A stretch of DNA of 64,000 bases from Amoebophrya sp. A120 (lineage: Eukaryota; Sar; Dinophyceae; Syndiniales; Amoebophryaceae). The stretch is from the NCBI GenBank assembly GCA_905178155.1, contig CAJINV010000003.1, positions 7,611,882 to 7,675,881 of the forward strand. The letters are read 5' to 3'. Below the pieces are notes generated by a model. That model had not been told where the DNA came from and searched no databases. It saw only the letters and a list, made by a program, of their open reading frames with translations. This document shows positions 22,469 through 33,495 of the stretch, in pieces; position 1 is the first letter of the stretch, and every line of letters begins with the position of its first letter. A program made the position numbers and the translations under genes.

Positions 22469-24916
22469 CTACAGTTCACACCACGGCTCTGTGGACGCCA
22501 TAGGCAAGGTCAAATTCATCAAAACCTTCGCGTGCTTAGTCTCGATAGCGCGCAGCATCCATCGTCCCTCCTCGGTCTGCGTTGCTACTTTGTCCACCGC
22601 CGCGTGCCTGTGAAATGAAGTTCTGCGAAAATGATCAAGAGCCACATCGTCCTAAAGACAAATGCACTGCACTTTCGCGGTAGACAGTGTAAAAGACGGG
22701 CGCGTTCACTGCACACTTTTCTGCTGCCACGGGCCAATATGGTTGTTCCACCATGAGAATAATTCATGCAGACCAGCTGCATAGAAGGAATACGGCAACA
22801 TGTTTCGTACCAACTATCCCCACCGACGGCGAGTGCCAGGAGCGCAACGAAAGGGTGCTCGACGGGACTTTTGCACAGCACGCGGGCTTTGCTGAGGAGA
22901 TCGCGGGACAGTGGCCCCGTGTGCAGCAGCATTCCACCCTGCTCGTCCACCACAAGCAGCCTCCCCTCCTCCATGTGCTCGTGCGCCTGGATCCGCAAGG
23001 CTGCGCTGTGCACGGGCACGATTGCGGGATCCGCCCAGTAAACATACTTGTGATGCTTCCAGGTGTGGTCCAGGGCCCAGGAGGCAAGCGGCAGCACTGT
23101 CCAAGCGGAATCGAGAGAGCCCGGCGTGTGCTCGGCCACCTCCAGGTTTGGGCAGTCCACGCCTAGAAAGTTATATGGGAGCTGCTCCAACCAAGCGCGG
23201 TGCTCCGCTGACTTAAAATCCAGGTGCGTCACCACGGACAAAATCAGGATCTCGCGCCGGTCGTGCCACCTCTCAGCAAGCTCCGCCTGCAGTTGAATTT
23301 TTATCTTCAACAGCCCTCACCGATTTGGCATCCCGTCACATCCAGAAAGTACATGATCAGTTGTAGTTTGACAACACGATCATAAATCGAGCTGTGTGTC
23401 CACAGCCCCCATGAAGACAATAAAATCAGTGAATAAAGAGATATGAAATTTATCCCGCCATATCGTTTGGAGTAGACGAACCGAAACGAAAAAAAGCAAG
23501 TTGTTGTACAAACATCGGTGATCAGCAGTACCCATTCCCGGTAACAGACGGCGGCCATCATCGGAAGCGCAACCAAAGAGATGTGCAACACTCGTGTCTT
23601 TATCCGGTGCCGCTTCTGATACTTTTCCTTTCCCGCACTCGTCCCGAAGAGCCCGAAAGACCCCACCTCGAAGACCGTCTTCGCCCACCAGCAAACGAGT
23701 AGCCCCGCAAACGCGACGACGCAGCCGATGCCGACAAAAAGCGCATTAAACCAGTACTGGTGCGGAAACTGGTTGGGTGCTCGGTATTTCTGCGCTCGAC
23801 ACCCGGGCCTCATCGAGCCGAACATCACGTTGTGATGGCCCTCGAGAAGCTCGTCGTGTGTGCGCGCATACTCGTCCACCGCTATGCAATACAAATTTCC
23901 CGTACATGTACAAGATGCATCACAAATTCTACCAATTTGAAGCGTGAAACTTGTCATGCTAAACTAGAATCGAAGGCAAGTTTTGTCATGCGGAGACCGC
24001 ATTTGTACGTGTACGGGAAATTTACTGTGGATAACCGCGAACCCGATCGAATGGAACCAGTCGTGCACTATGTGGTGCATATCAAATGCAAAAATGTCTG
24101 GGTCTGGAAGAGTGGATGTTTGTCATGCTTGTCTGGGATGATTCTTAAATCTGTCATGCACGTTACCCAAGAGCCCAATTGTTCTGTCATGCAGAAACAC
24201 AGTTTGTCATGCAGAATAGGCAACACCTAGAAGCTGAGAAAGCTGTCATGCTGAGCCAGCATTTGTAGCCTCATCATGAGACGCCACCCAGCATCACAAG
24301 TTCCCAGACCCAGACATTTTTACATTTGATAGTGCACTTCTTCGTGGCCCTCCCGAGTGCCCTCGAACATCGAGAGCTCTGCACGAAGAGCCTCATGTGA
24401 CGTATATCGTGGTGCCCGCCGACCTCGCTTGTTCTTCTTGCGCTTTGTTGTAACATGGGTCCGCTCCTCCCGGCTTTCTACCGGCTGTACTGCTTCGGTG
24501 CTTTGATTTTGCGCATCTTCGTCCTGCCTCGACGTCACGGAAACCTGATCACCGACTGCGGTCTTCCCTGCAGTATCAGTTGCCACGGGGGGAGGTAGGC
24601 TGTCCGTTATCTCTGCCTCTTCTTCAGCAAGATTTGCATTCCATTCGCCCGCTGAATCTCCGCCGGCCTGTCCTGATGTGCTGTAATCTTCATTATCTAT
24701 GCCAGTAAACACATCGTCACCTTCGTCCTCTTGCCCTGACGTGCTAGCAGGTCCACCTTTGTTGGATGCCTCCAGCTCCGCAACGTTCGAAGCTGCTTCC
24801 GAAGGAAGAAATAGGAGGTGCTGGGACAAGGAAAGTACTGCAACGACGCCTCCTGGTGCTCGGATCCTGCTGCAGAAAAGCGCAAAAAGCGATCGCGATG
24901 GAACCTGGCTGGCCAT
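22469..24916 (-). CDS. Membrane protein of unknown function, possibly a glycosyltransferase, about 5 exons
   Basis: Start at the ATG at 24916 (MASQVPSRSLFALFCSRIRA), a likely signal or signal-anchor segment. A Ser/Glu-rich region and a basic block (KRKKNKRGRR) follow. Exons 24916-24332, 24074-24034 and 23877 to about 23530 are joined by introners E8 and E7, giving EGHEEV-HHIVHDWFHSIGF-AVDEYARTHDELL in frame. A membrane span (NALFVGIGCVVAFAGLLVCW) comes next. A further exon from about 23288 down (RREILILSVVTHLDF ... YVYWADPAIVPVHSA) ends near 22760, and a last exon (HAAVDKVATQTEEGRW) ends with TAG at 22469. The text around YVYWADPAIVP vaguely recalls glycosyltransferase folds, but no motif is secure. 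Two junctions (near 23530/23288 and 22760/22605) are unresolved. Confidence 0.5.
23883..24033. mobile_element. Introner E7 (family E), 151 bp
   Basis: Flanked by ACCGC (23878-23882 and 24034-24038). The left end TATGCAATACAAATTTCCCG with GTACATGTACA mirrors the right end TGTACGTGTACGGGAAATTT...GGATA. This is the shortest clear element. Excision joins IGFA to VDEYAR. Confidence 0.9.
24080..24331. mobile_element. Introner E8 (family B)
   Basis: The element is 252 bp, flanked by GTGCA (24075-24079 and 24332-24336). The ends are TATCAAATGCAAAAATGTCT(GGGTCTGG) and its mirror (CCAGACCCAG)ACATTTTTACATTTGATA. The interior has five copies of TGTCATGC. Its left interior matches the reversed right interior of E18. 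Confidence 0.92.
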
Positions 24917-26165
24917 GACGCGCTCAAAACATGCGCCGGCACCTGCAAGCGCCGCGGCCTGCGAGTGCCTTTGTGTACCAACTTCAAAATAAACTAGACG
25001 TACATACGTGAATGTTCGTTTTGACATTAGCAGTTTTGGGCAGCACTGCAAGCTTGCTCGACAGAAGAGAAAGACCGTAAAATTTTTGATTGCAAAGTTT
25101 GATAAACATCGCTCGGTACCCTCTTGATTCCAAAACGGACCAAAACTGCGCATTAGCTGTCCAGGTGTCCAACTCTCACGTCGACGACACATCCCACTCC
25201 TCTTGCGGTTGACTTTTGAGATATGTGAGCCGCACTGTGCCACCATGCATGAGACGCACTGAAATGAAGCTTCTGCAGGTAGAGATGTAACATCGCACAC
25301 TCCTTTTTCTGCTGAAAATTGCACTTCTAGGAGAAATTCGAAGTTGCGACGTTCCGCAATTTCTGATGCTTCGCTTCTTGCATCGCGCGTGTAATTCAGG
25401 TACAGCCATTTTTCCTACATTCGTTAGTAAACAGTTTCAACAGAGAGCTGCAGGCTTCGTTTCTCATTAGCATGTAGTGTCTGGAAGGTTGATGCCTTCT
25501 TCGAAAAACGCGTGGCAGATACTACCGTTTCTTTATTCTGGGTTTAGTAGTTGCAGAGAAGAGAAGATTCATTTCTAACCGGCAGGCATGGCATTGGTCA
25601 CAGGTTTTGTAACTGCAGACGTGTTGACGCGGAGGTCGCAAGGACGGGTGTACCACCACCTCTATCGTGCGTTCGTGTTACTCAAGTGTGGGTAAGGCTG
25701 TAGTGTGTGGCAGGCATCGACCAAGCGTCCGACCATGAATCGGTGCGTCTGCGTATCTCAATCTTATCAATGCGTAGCAGGGTGGTAGGCGGTATGAAAA
25801 ATAGACTTGCTGACGAAACTGAGCCTCCTGGCGTGCGGAGTGGGAAACAATTACTCAAACGGGAAACTTTAATAACACCGATAAATCAATTACACAGGCA
25901 GTGGAGGCGGTCGCTCGATGGACTGTTAATTTTGACAAAGTTGTTCTGGCTAAATACAACTGATTCAATAAAAATTGGTGGTGAAAGACATGGAGTTCCG
26001 TCGTAGGTAGCAGTGCGGTCGGTCAACGCGGAACGCGTCACACCGCGCCTGCAAAGGCATGATGCTGTAAATCAATTTACAAACCTCGAAGTACATCTTC
26101 ATGCGAGTTCCTTCTGTACAAGGGACGTGTAAACGCCAAATCAGGTCTCAAATGCAGGCTGCAGC
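24917..26165. other. Intergenic, no gene recognised
   Basis: This 1.25-kb stretch includes an in-frame upstream extension of the membrane-protein frame as far as about 25324, which reads like translated noncoding DNA. I see no other gene, RNA or repeat. Confidence 0.45.
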
Positions 26166-28802
26166 TCACGTGAGAATTCTTGGATGAAAATGGAGGCGCA
26201 CCGCGAAACACGACTCCGCTACGGCCCGAAATTTCGAGAGACTGAGAAAATTTCTGCGGCGCACGAAGTAGGGCCCGTGCTCCTCAAACACACTGCTGAC
26301 GGGATCCTGGTGCTTTTGCAAGCACAAACGGAAGTCCTGGTCCCATTGCTTACACAGCTTACGAAGCTGAACACTGCTGCTGTCGCTCGCGCCAGGCACT
26401 GTAGTGGTACGCTGCGGCGCCAGATCAGGGAGCAGCTGCACTGAGCTTCTTCTGGACGAAGCGGCGCTGCGGGTCGTGGAGGTGTTAATGCTGCCACTGG
26501 ATGCGGCTTGGAATGTCATCTCCCCACTTGCATTCGTGCCTTCCTCGCATCGCTCTGGTGTGCTGGTGGAAGAAGATTCCTCACTATCGGTTTCCGACTC
26601 ATCGTGGTCCAGAATTTCCAGCAGCCGCTCACTAAGCTCCGACAAATGCTGCACGAAGTTCCCCAAGGGTCGCCCCACCGCCGGCCCGTCGATTTCCCAG
26701 ATCGGACACTTTTTTTCGATCTCCTCCTTCACGTCGCAAACCAATTGCACCATGCGGTCCAGCCGCTGCATCAGCATCAGCGCGCTATCACCTGAAGAAA
26801 AAAAAAACTTTTGCAAAAGCAGACTTCGCACACACAAGAACAATTTCCGCCGAAACAAAACAACTATATATGATGTCACGATAACGAACAAGCAAGCGCC
26901 CGCGCAACAACAAAAACGGCACTCCGGCTAGGTCGGCTCTGCTCAGGCGGGGGCTGTTTCTTTCCAGTCGGGGACGCGGGCTGAAGCTTGCCCTTCTTTG
27001 GAGACTTGGTGTTGGCCGCCTCAAAAACTTCCACCGGGGCCACGGCATCCCAGACATCTCGCCAGTGATCTTCCCGCTCGACCGGGACATGCACCCAGTC
27101 GGGCAGTTTGCGTCGGCTGATGAATTGCAGAATCTGTGCGTGCAGGTCCTCCGCCTTCCTTGCAAAGTGTGCGATCTTCTCTTCAATCTCACGACGAGCC
27201 CGCTCTACCAAGTCCAAGGCCGATCTGGGAGTTGCGGATAGGGAAGTGGAGATTGCTATTAGTGAGTTTCCTCCATGCAAAAGATAAATATGGTTAAGTT
27301 AGGACAGAAACTCGAAGAACATTGCGACATAATTCTTCACTACACTTTCTAGGACGAATGTGGACCCCACAGATGACGATCGCCTCCAAAGGCCACAGCG
27401 AACATTATATACTTATTTTTACGGCATTATCCAAACTAACAAAATACGCGAAGTCCGGAACCGTAACTTCGTAGGGCTGCATCGGCACGCGCTTCTCCAT
27501 TGTCAGCCGCGCATTTGCGTAGCTGGTCTTCGCCCGACGGAGAATCAGCCCGTAGACGCCATTTTCCAGCTCCATTCGGCGCATCAGCTCGTCCCGGAGG
27601 TCCAGCAGGTAGTTTTCGTCGTCCGCGGCAAACACTACCGGGTTTCCGGCGGCGTCCCTGCGATTCAGAAACCGCTCATCCATCATTGTGTACAACGCCT
27701 GCCACTTGTCTTGCTCGATCCGAGCGATTTCGTGATCCCAAGCCTCCAGCTGTTTGCGTAGTGCGTGTTCGAGCAGAAAGCACGCAAGCTTCTTTTTACG
27801 ATTTTCGACGGAGGTGGACAGATCCTTGGCCGCCGCACCCGCTCCTGCTCTTGTACGATCTTCGCTACAAGAACTTTTAGTACCCGCGCCGCCGCTGGGG
27901 GTGCTCATCTGCTGCGCCAGAAGGACCAGTCCTGTCGGATCGGTCGGAACTGCTGCTGCACTCGCACTTGAACTTGAAGCGGTTACAACTTCTGCCATGC
28001 CGCCGAGGTCCTCGCAAGTTTTCTTGACCCGGGCGACAGCCTCGGCAAACATTGCGGGGGTGACCAGTCCGGAGTCGTCGGTCATGAGCAGCTGAAGGCA
28101 GCGCTCCACCTGCCAGCCTGCCTTCACACGCTCCATGCCGCCAAGGCGCCGCTCGATGTCGACACGCATGGAGTAAGGCAGGCTCGGGAAAAAGCTGGGA
28201 AGAACGCGCTGCTGCATGATGTAGACCCGAACCAGGTCGGACCCCTTGGACAAGGACAGAAAAGCCCCGAGCCCTTGCTCGAGTTGCGGGTACTTTTGCA
28301 AAATACTGGCGACGAACCCGATGTGCGTCTGCACCAGGTTTTTCAGCGCTTCCCCTACCTCGCCAATTTCTGCTTCTTGTTCCTTGCGAACCCGATCCGC
28401 TTCTTTCTGCATTTTTCTCAGCCGCTTCTTCTCCTCCTTCTCCTGCTGTTTCACTTGAACTTGCTGGGCACCGAGCTTGGTGGTCGTCGTAGCGGTCGTG
28501 CCACCAACGACCGAGGATCTGTTTGTAGGGACGACGAGAGAAGACGATTGCTGGTGAACGGAATGCCGGCTGCTTCGAGTGCTGGTGGAGGTGCGTGCAC
28601 TGCCATCCGGGGTGCAATTCGCCGTGGACGTCGCCAGAACGGCTGATATCAACCTTGTCTTCCGGGCCACAAGCGGAATCGTAGAGTCGCAGTCCGTTGT
28701 TGTCGTACGTCGCCCCGTCGACATGGGCGTTGGTGTACCAGCAAGGGCGGGAAGTCGTGTTGGGAGAGATCGGCTGCGGTGCCATTGTACTCCAGCTTGC
28801 AT
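26166..28802 (-). CDS. Coiled-coil protein of unknown function, 3 exons
   Basis: Exons 28802-27437, 27255-26923 and 26791-26166 sum to 774 residues; both introns are GT-AG and all phases agree. The start is an ATG at 28802. A Thr/Ser-rich N-terminus leads into a strongly charged coiled coil (KQQEKEEKKRLRKMQKEADR) and a helical region (HIGFVASILQKYPQLEQGLG). More helical segments follow (DLVERARREIEEKIAHFARK; QRLDRMVQLVCDVKEEIEKK), and the end is Ser-rich. I recognise no domain. The pattern fits a structural or scaffold protein, but that is only an impression. Confidence 0.6.
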
Positions 28803-29802
28803 GCCTCTCGACAGCGAACATGCCGCAGTTCTCGCTGCAAGAAGTGAAGATCCACATCAAAATGCTCGCGTACAACCGTCGACGGTGCCCAGAAGGATAT
28901 TAATGAATCGGCTCTACTTGACTCTTCTTACCCCTCACAGAAACAGACGGTTCCTCAGGAGAGCACTCAGTAGGATCATACCAAGACCAAACAGTCGCTC
29001 AAGTACCTCTACAACCTTTCCCTCCGATTCTTCTGTTCTTCGTACACTGTGCACTACTGTTACTTCTGTTCTTCGTACACGTATGTTACGAGAGAGCGGT
29101 GGCGGTGGGTGCTACATGCGCGGGTTGCAAAGACCAAAAAAAGAGACATCTCACACCCGTGCACCACTACGTGCCTCATCTCGCGCTCAAACCAAAGAGC
29201 GCTAACGCCTTTCCTCTGATCCTTCGCATGGATGCGACTACGTGAAACATCATGATCCAGCACGCCTTTCATAGCTATGCGGGCAGTGAGTCTTCACCAA
29301 AGCAATGACACGATCCCTGCCAAAAAAAGCAAAAGCTGAAGCTTTGCTAATAGAAACCCCTATGTGAATCCAACGAGCTACGGGCATGTGATGGTGGTGC
29401 GTCAAAAATTCATTTCCCACGCATTCTGCTTCTGTCGGTAGCTGAGGTGCCACAGCTCATCTATAGGGGGCAAATCAACAAAAGTACAGGTTGTATCGAT
29501 GCAATCAAAACGGTATAATGTCATATTCTATCTAACGCGCAACAGCAGCTACATGATATTTCTTGGTTGTTGCAGAGACGTACCGTTGTCGTTTGGAACA
29601 AAAGATAATCTACTTGTGAAGAGAGCAAGAGCCAGCTCCGTACAGACGACAGGGTAATCTTGCGTGCGTGCATGTGCAGCTAGGTAGAGGACGAGGATCA
29701 AACGAGAAAAACAAGCACGAGGCCGCTACTAAAAGTTTTATTCTTTCAACTACTAGAAGGTTGGAAATTGTTCCGGAGTCAGTTGTACGTTGAAAGTTGC
29801 TC
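28803..29802. other. Intergenic, no gene recognised
   Basis: A 1.0-kb stretch. The plus-strand frame that runs into it (28579-29205) is antisense to the coiled-coil gene and has no family features. CTTCTGTTCTTCGTACAC occurs twice in close tandem (about 29026-29082). Confidence 0.45.
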
Positions 29803-30781
29803 CTACAGGTTCGGTTTGATGCGCAGGTAGTTCGGCATGCGCTCTGCCTTTCGCACAGGCACGAAGGATTGGATGTCGTAGCAGGTCACGATCGGCGCCG
29901 GCTGCACTTGCCCCGCAGCGGGCATTTTGCCGAAGTTCACGCTGCGAAATCTCTTCACTTCGGCCTCACGGTAGCTGTGGTTGAAAGGGCTGGGCTTCAG
30001 GTTGTTCACCACATTGAACTCACCCGTGGTGCTGTTAACCTCCGTGATCCAGTGCCCGCTGTTGGGGTTCTGCTCGGGGGGTGGCACGGGCTTGGACGCG
30101 GAAGCGTAGATGAACCCGTTAATGTCGTAATTGTTCAACTTCTGGTGCTTAGTGGGCTCCCATCCACTGCAAATTTGCCTGGGTCTGGAAATATTAAAGT
30201 TGACCTTGTATTGTTGTCTGTTCTTCAATTTTCCAGTTCCAGTAGATTCTAGTGTATGACCCACAGTAGCTGTGTTGTACTAGCTTTGTTATTCTTTGTC
30301 ATTTTTGTAATCATGCGCGCTGCGAATATCATAGATGGGCAACAAGCATTCGGAAAATCCGTCATGCTTGGCTGACGTGACCAGAGTTTCTCGTCCACAG
30401 TTCACCAGCATAACATGTTCATCCCAGACCCAGATCGAGATTTGCAATGCATAGCTCCACATACGGATCGCCTGCTTTGACCTTATCGCGCTGGGAGAGG
30501 TCCCAGGTTAAGCAAGACCGCACACCCGACTGCGCAACGTTCTTTTTGAGCTCTTCCGTTTGTGTCGTCATGCGCACGACCTGCCCATTGCGCTTTTGGA
30601 TCCAGTCGTCACCCACCACCCGGAAATGGTAATTGCCGGTCCCGAAGGCGCTGGCCCAGTAGGACCGTGGCTCGCTGTGCGCACGCACGTCGCCGCGCCC
30701 GTAGGTGGCAGGAGGATTGGAGCCGACCACCGGCGTTGCCGGATTCGGCACTAGCTTCGTGTGCACGGGGTTGCTCGGCAT
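29803..30781 (-). CDS. 226-residue protein of unknown function, 2 exons
   Basis: Exons 30781-30454 and 30155-29803 sum to exactly 227 codons with stop. The start is an ATG at 30781 (MPSNPVHTKLVPNPATPVVG). Introner E9 separates the exons; excision joins AGDPYVE to PTKHQKLNNYDINGF. The protein is soluble and rich in Pro, Asn and aromatic residues (RSYWASAFGTGNYHFRV; NPNSGHWITEVNSTTGEF). It has no signal peptide, membrane span or known motif. Repeated short basic-aromatic stretches would suit a microtubule-associated or axonemal protein, but I have no firm match. Confidence 0.65.
30161..30453. mobile_element. Introner E9 (family B, diverged)
   Basis: The element is 293 bp, flanked by GCTCC (30156-30160 and 30454-30458). 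The left end CATCCACTGCAAATTTGCCT(GGGTCTGG) and right end (CCAGACCCAG)ATCGAGATTTGCAATGCATA are mutated versions of the family B ends. Confidence 0.82.
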
Positions 30782-31498
30782 TTTTTGAGAACTTTCGATG
30801 AAGTATACTCAGGTCCTTCAGCGGACGTCGTGGACTTCGTGTTTCAAAAAATCACCAATCTGTAGTGCGTTGATTCTAGTTCTAAGTACCTCCAAATAGG
30901 GTCGAGAAATTAATACAACGGTCGTTCGGTTACGATTGGACTCGGAAACCAAAATCCTGCATGTTTGTTCCCCCTACAACTACAACGTTTGCTTGCGTAT
31001 CCGTGCTCGCGCACCTATAACGAGCGAAATAGAACCACCAACCAATGACCTGGGAAACATACACAGGAGACCCCGCCATGTGGCGCCCCGTACGCGCAAT
31101 TGGAGATTACACACCCGATACGAAAAGCACTTTTTCTGCGAACGAAAGGCTGACAAATGAATCCACATACGAATTTCAAACGAAAAGAGTCCCAAATGGA
31201 TGCAGAACCGACAAAAAACCTGATAATGATAGAATACCTCCACGACAAGTCTGCACATCATATGAGTCGTAAAGCACAGAGCGACACGTATTTTTGATTC
31301 AACAAAAAACAGTCCGGACTTGCGTCCCCCGAAGGCAATCGCTACCAGTGTTGCGCGAGCCAAGAATGTCCGTGATACTCAAGCCAAACCGAAATAGGTG
31401 ATCAACAACATAAGCAAAGCCGATAAGGCGTCAGAAAGATGTAGCACTTCAACAAGCTCGCATATTGTAGATTTTCTTTTGCTTGCTCCCAGAAAACA
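30782..31498. other. Intergenic, no gene recognised
   Basis: This 717-bp stretch has several short frames on both strands, none with recognisable features. Confidence 0.5.
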
Positions 31499-33004
31499 TT
31501 ACAAATCCTGCTGCTCCTGTAATCTTGGGTGTAGATCATCCTTGTCGAAAACCATTACCGCTCTTTCGTGCGTGAAGGTGTTGAAGCCCCAGTCACCTCG
31601 GTAGTTCCCAAAACCAGAGCTGCCGGTGCCTCCGAAGGGAAGCGTTTCCGCGAGCATGTGGACGATCGCATCATTCACACAGACGCCTCCACTGCGCAAG
31701 CGGTTTTGAATCTCCAGAATCTCTGCCTCCTCGCTCTTCGTATCGCCGAAAATGTACAGTGCCAACGGCTCCCCGTTATTGCTGGATTCGAAACTGAAAA
31801 TATCTTCTAGCTCCTCAAACACGTTTGCCGCGAGGCAGGGCCCAAAAATTTCCTCCTGCCGCAAGCGAGCCTCTTTGGGCAAGTTCAACAGAACCACTGG
31901 CGGAATATACCGGTCCGCTGCATCCGCATTCGAAAGTGGGTCGTACCCCGCTGGCGCTAGGTCCTCCACGAAAGAAAAAGTGGTTGTGCCTTCTTCTAAA
32001 CGACCGGAAAGGTACTCCCAACCGTTCTTAACGATTCCCAGAATGCGGTCAAAGTGTCGCTGATTGACGATGCGGGAGTAGCGGGGAGAGGCCTTGGGAT
32101 TTTCCCCGAGGAACTCCAACAGCGTGGCTTTTACCAGGCGCCGAAACTCCGGCACCAGCGTACGGTGCAGCCACACGTGGTCGGGACTCACGCAAAACTG
32201 TCCGACGTTTTGCAGCTTCGCGTCCAGTAGTTTGCGGACCGCGTACTTCAGATTGCAGCCGGGAAGGAGCACCACGGGGTTCTTTCCGCCGAGCTCCAGT
32301 GTGACCGGCGTCAAATGCTCGGCGGCTTGCCGGTAGATGATCTTGCCAACCGTGGCGTTCCCCGTGTAGAAAATCATTCCAAACGGGTACTGCAGGAGCT
32401 TCGTCGTCTGCGCCACGCCGCCGAAGACCGTCTGCACGTACGTGGATGAAAACCCCGCCAGAAACTTCGCAAGCCCGTTCTGCATCGCCAAACTGGTCTG
32501 CTCGCAAATCTCGTTCAGCTTAAGCACCACGGGACACCCGGCCGCGATGGCGGTGACCAACGGTTTGATGTGCAGCGGCAACGGAAAGTTCCAAGTCCCA
32601 ATCACGAGCACGACGCCCTTTGGCTCCCGGCGTACATACGCGTGGCTCGCTCGCGACCCCGGCGCGGGCGGGTTTGGTGGTGTCGTGTCCACGTCGCAGG
32701 ACAGCCGTTCTAAATTTTCGAGATAGTACCTACACGTCGCCACGCAGTTGCCCCGAATCAAATCGTGATAAGCCGCCGGCCGCCGGAGGTCCTCCCATTC
32801 TGCTTGCCGGAGCGCCGCCGCGTCCTCCTCGAGCCACCTCTGGATGGCTTGGATTACCAGGATCCGCTCAGGCACGGAGATTCCACTTGCAACAGCCAGC
32901 CGCACGCTGCGCACGATGCCCGGAATCTCGTCGACCCCCGTCCAGCTTTGCTTCTGCGACTCTTGCTCTGGCGCAGACGCAGCGTTCATAGCTTCGTCAT
33001 ACAT
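31499..33004 (-). CDS. Class-3-type aldehyde dehydrogenase, single exon
   Basis: The 501-residue protein starts at the ATG at 33004. It oxidises aldehydes to acids with NAD(P)+. The NAD-binding signature GTWNFPLPLHIKPL, the glycine loop YTGNATVGKIIYRQAAEH, the catalytic Glu in TLELGGKNPV and the nucleophile in NVGQFCVSPDHVW are all present and correctly spaced. The C-terminal oligomerisation strand region ends NYRGDWGFNTFTHERAV. Length and motifs match the ALDH3 group, whose animal members act on medium- and long-chain aldehydes. There is no signal peptide and no hydrophobic tail, so a cytosolic form is likely. It is one of the few intron-free genes here and is GC-rich like its neighbours. 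Confidence 0.95.
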   Translation of the reverse strand: MYDEAMNAASAPEQESQKQSWTGVDEIPGIVRSVRLAVASGISVPERILVIQAIQRWLEEDAAALRQAEWEDLRRPAAYHDLIRGNCVATCRYYLENLERLSCDVDTTPPNPPAPGSRASHAYVRREPKGVVLVIGTWNFPLPLHIKPLVTAIAAGCPVVLKLNEICEQTSLAMQNGLAKFLAGFSSTYVQTVFGGVAQTTKLLQYPFGMIFYTGNATVGKIIYRQAAEHLTPVTLELGGKNPVVLLPGCNLKYAVRKLLDAKLQNVGQFCVSPDHVWLHRTLVPEFRRLVKATLLEFLGENPKASPRYSRIVNQRHFDRILGIVKNGWEYLSGRLEEGTTTFSFVEDLAPAGYDPLSNADAADRYIPPVVLLNLPKEARLRQEEIFGPCLAANVFEELEDIFSFESSNNGEPLALYIFGDTKSEEAEILEIQNRLRSGGVCVNDAIVHMLAETLPFGGTGSSGFGNYRGDWGFNTFTHERAVMVFDKDDLHPRLQEQQDL

Positions 33005-33495
33005 GATCCTGCTGAACTACCAACGAAGTTTTTCGTGCACGATCGCGCTGTCGCTTTTCAGGCAAAGAGAACTGCCCGACGAGCGTTGTATCGTGAACGA
33101 AAGATCCTCGAAGACAGACACAGACGGCTCGAAAACGACTGCTACTGCATGAGGAAGAAAAGTATAATAAAAGGATCTGCCTCTGCTGCTGCTCGCAAAA
33201 ATTGTCCATATTCCGCAAATTATCTGAACCTTTTCATGAATTGCAGTCACAAGTACACGGACTGAACCTGAAAATTGAACACGAAATTTCCTTGCGCACG
33301 CAACTAATATGTCACTTCGTCGCGGCAGAAAAAAGACACAGTGGAAAGCAGAAATGAAAGCCAGAAGGTAACCATGTTGTCAGCAAGGCTGCAAGATGAA
33401 GAACTTGTACTAGAGTGATGGTGCGGCAACGTGCAGCATGCACATGGGGAGATTGCGGCGCCTGTGCGAGGCGAGTCAGTTTCTGTCCAGTGAGT
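33005..33495. other. Intergenic, no gene recognised
   Basis: This 491-bp stretch shows only short unsupported frames. It should hold the dehydrogenase promoter. Confidence 0.5.
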
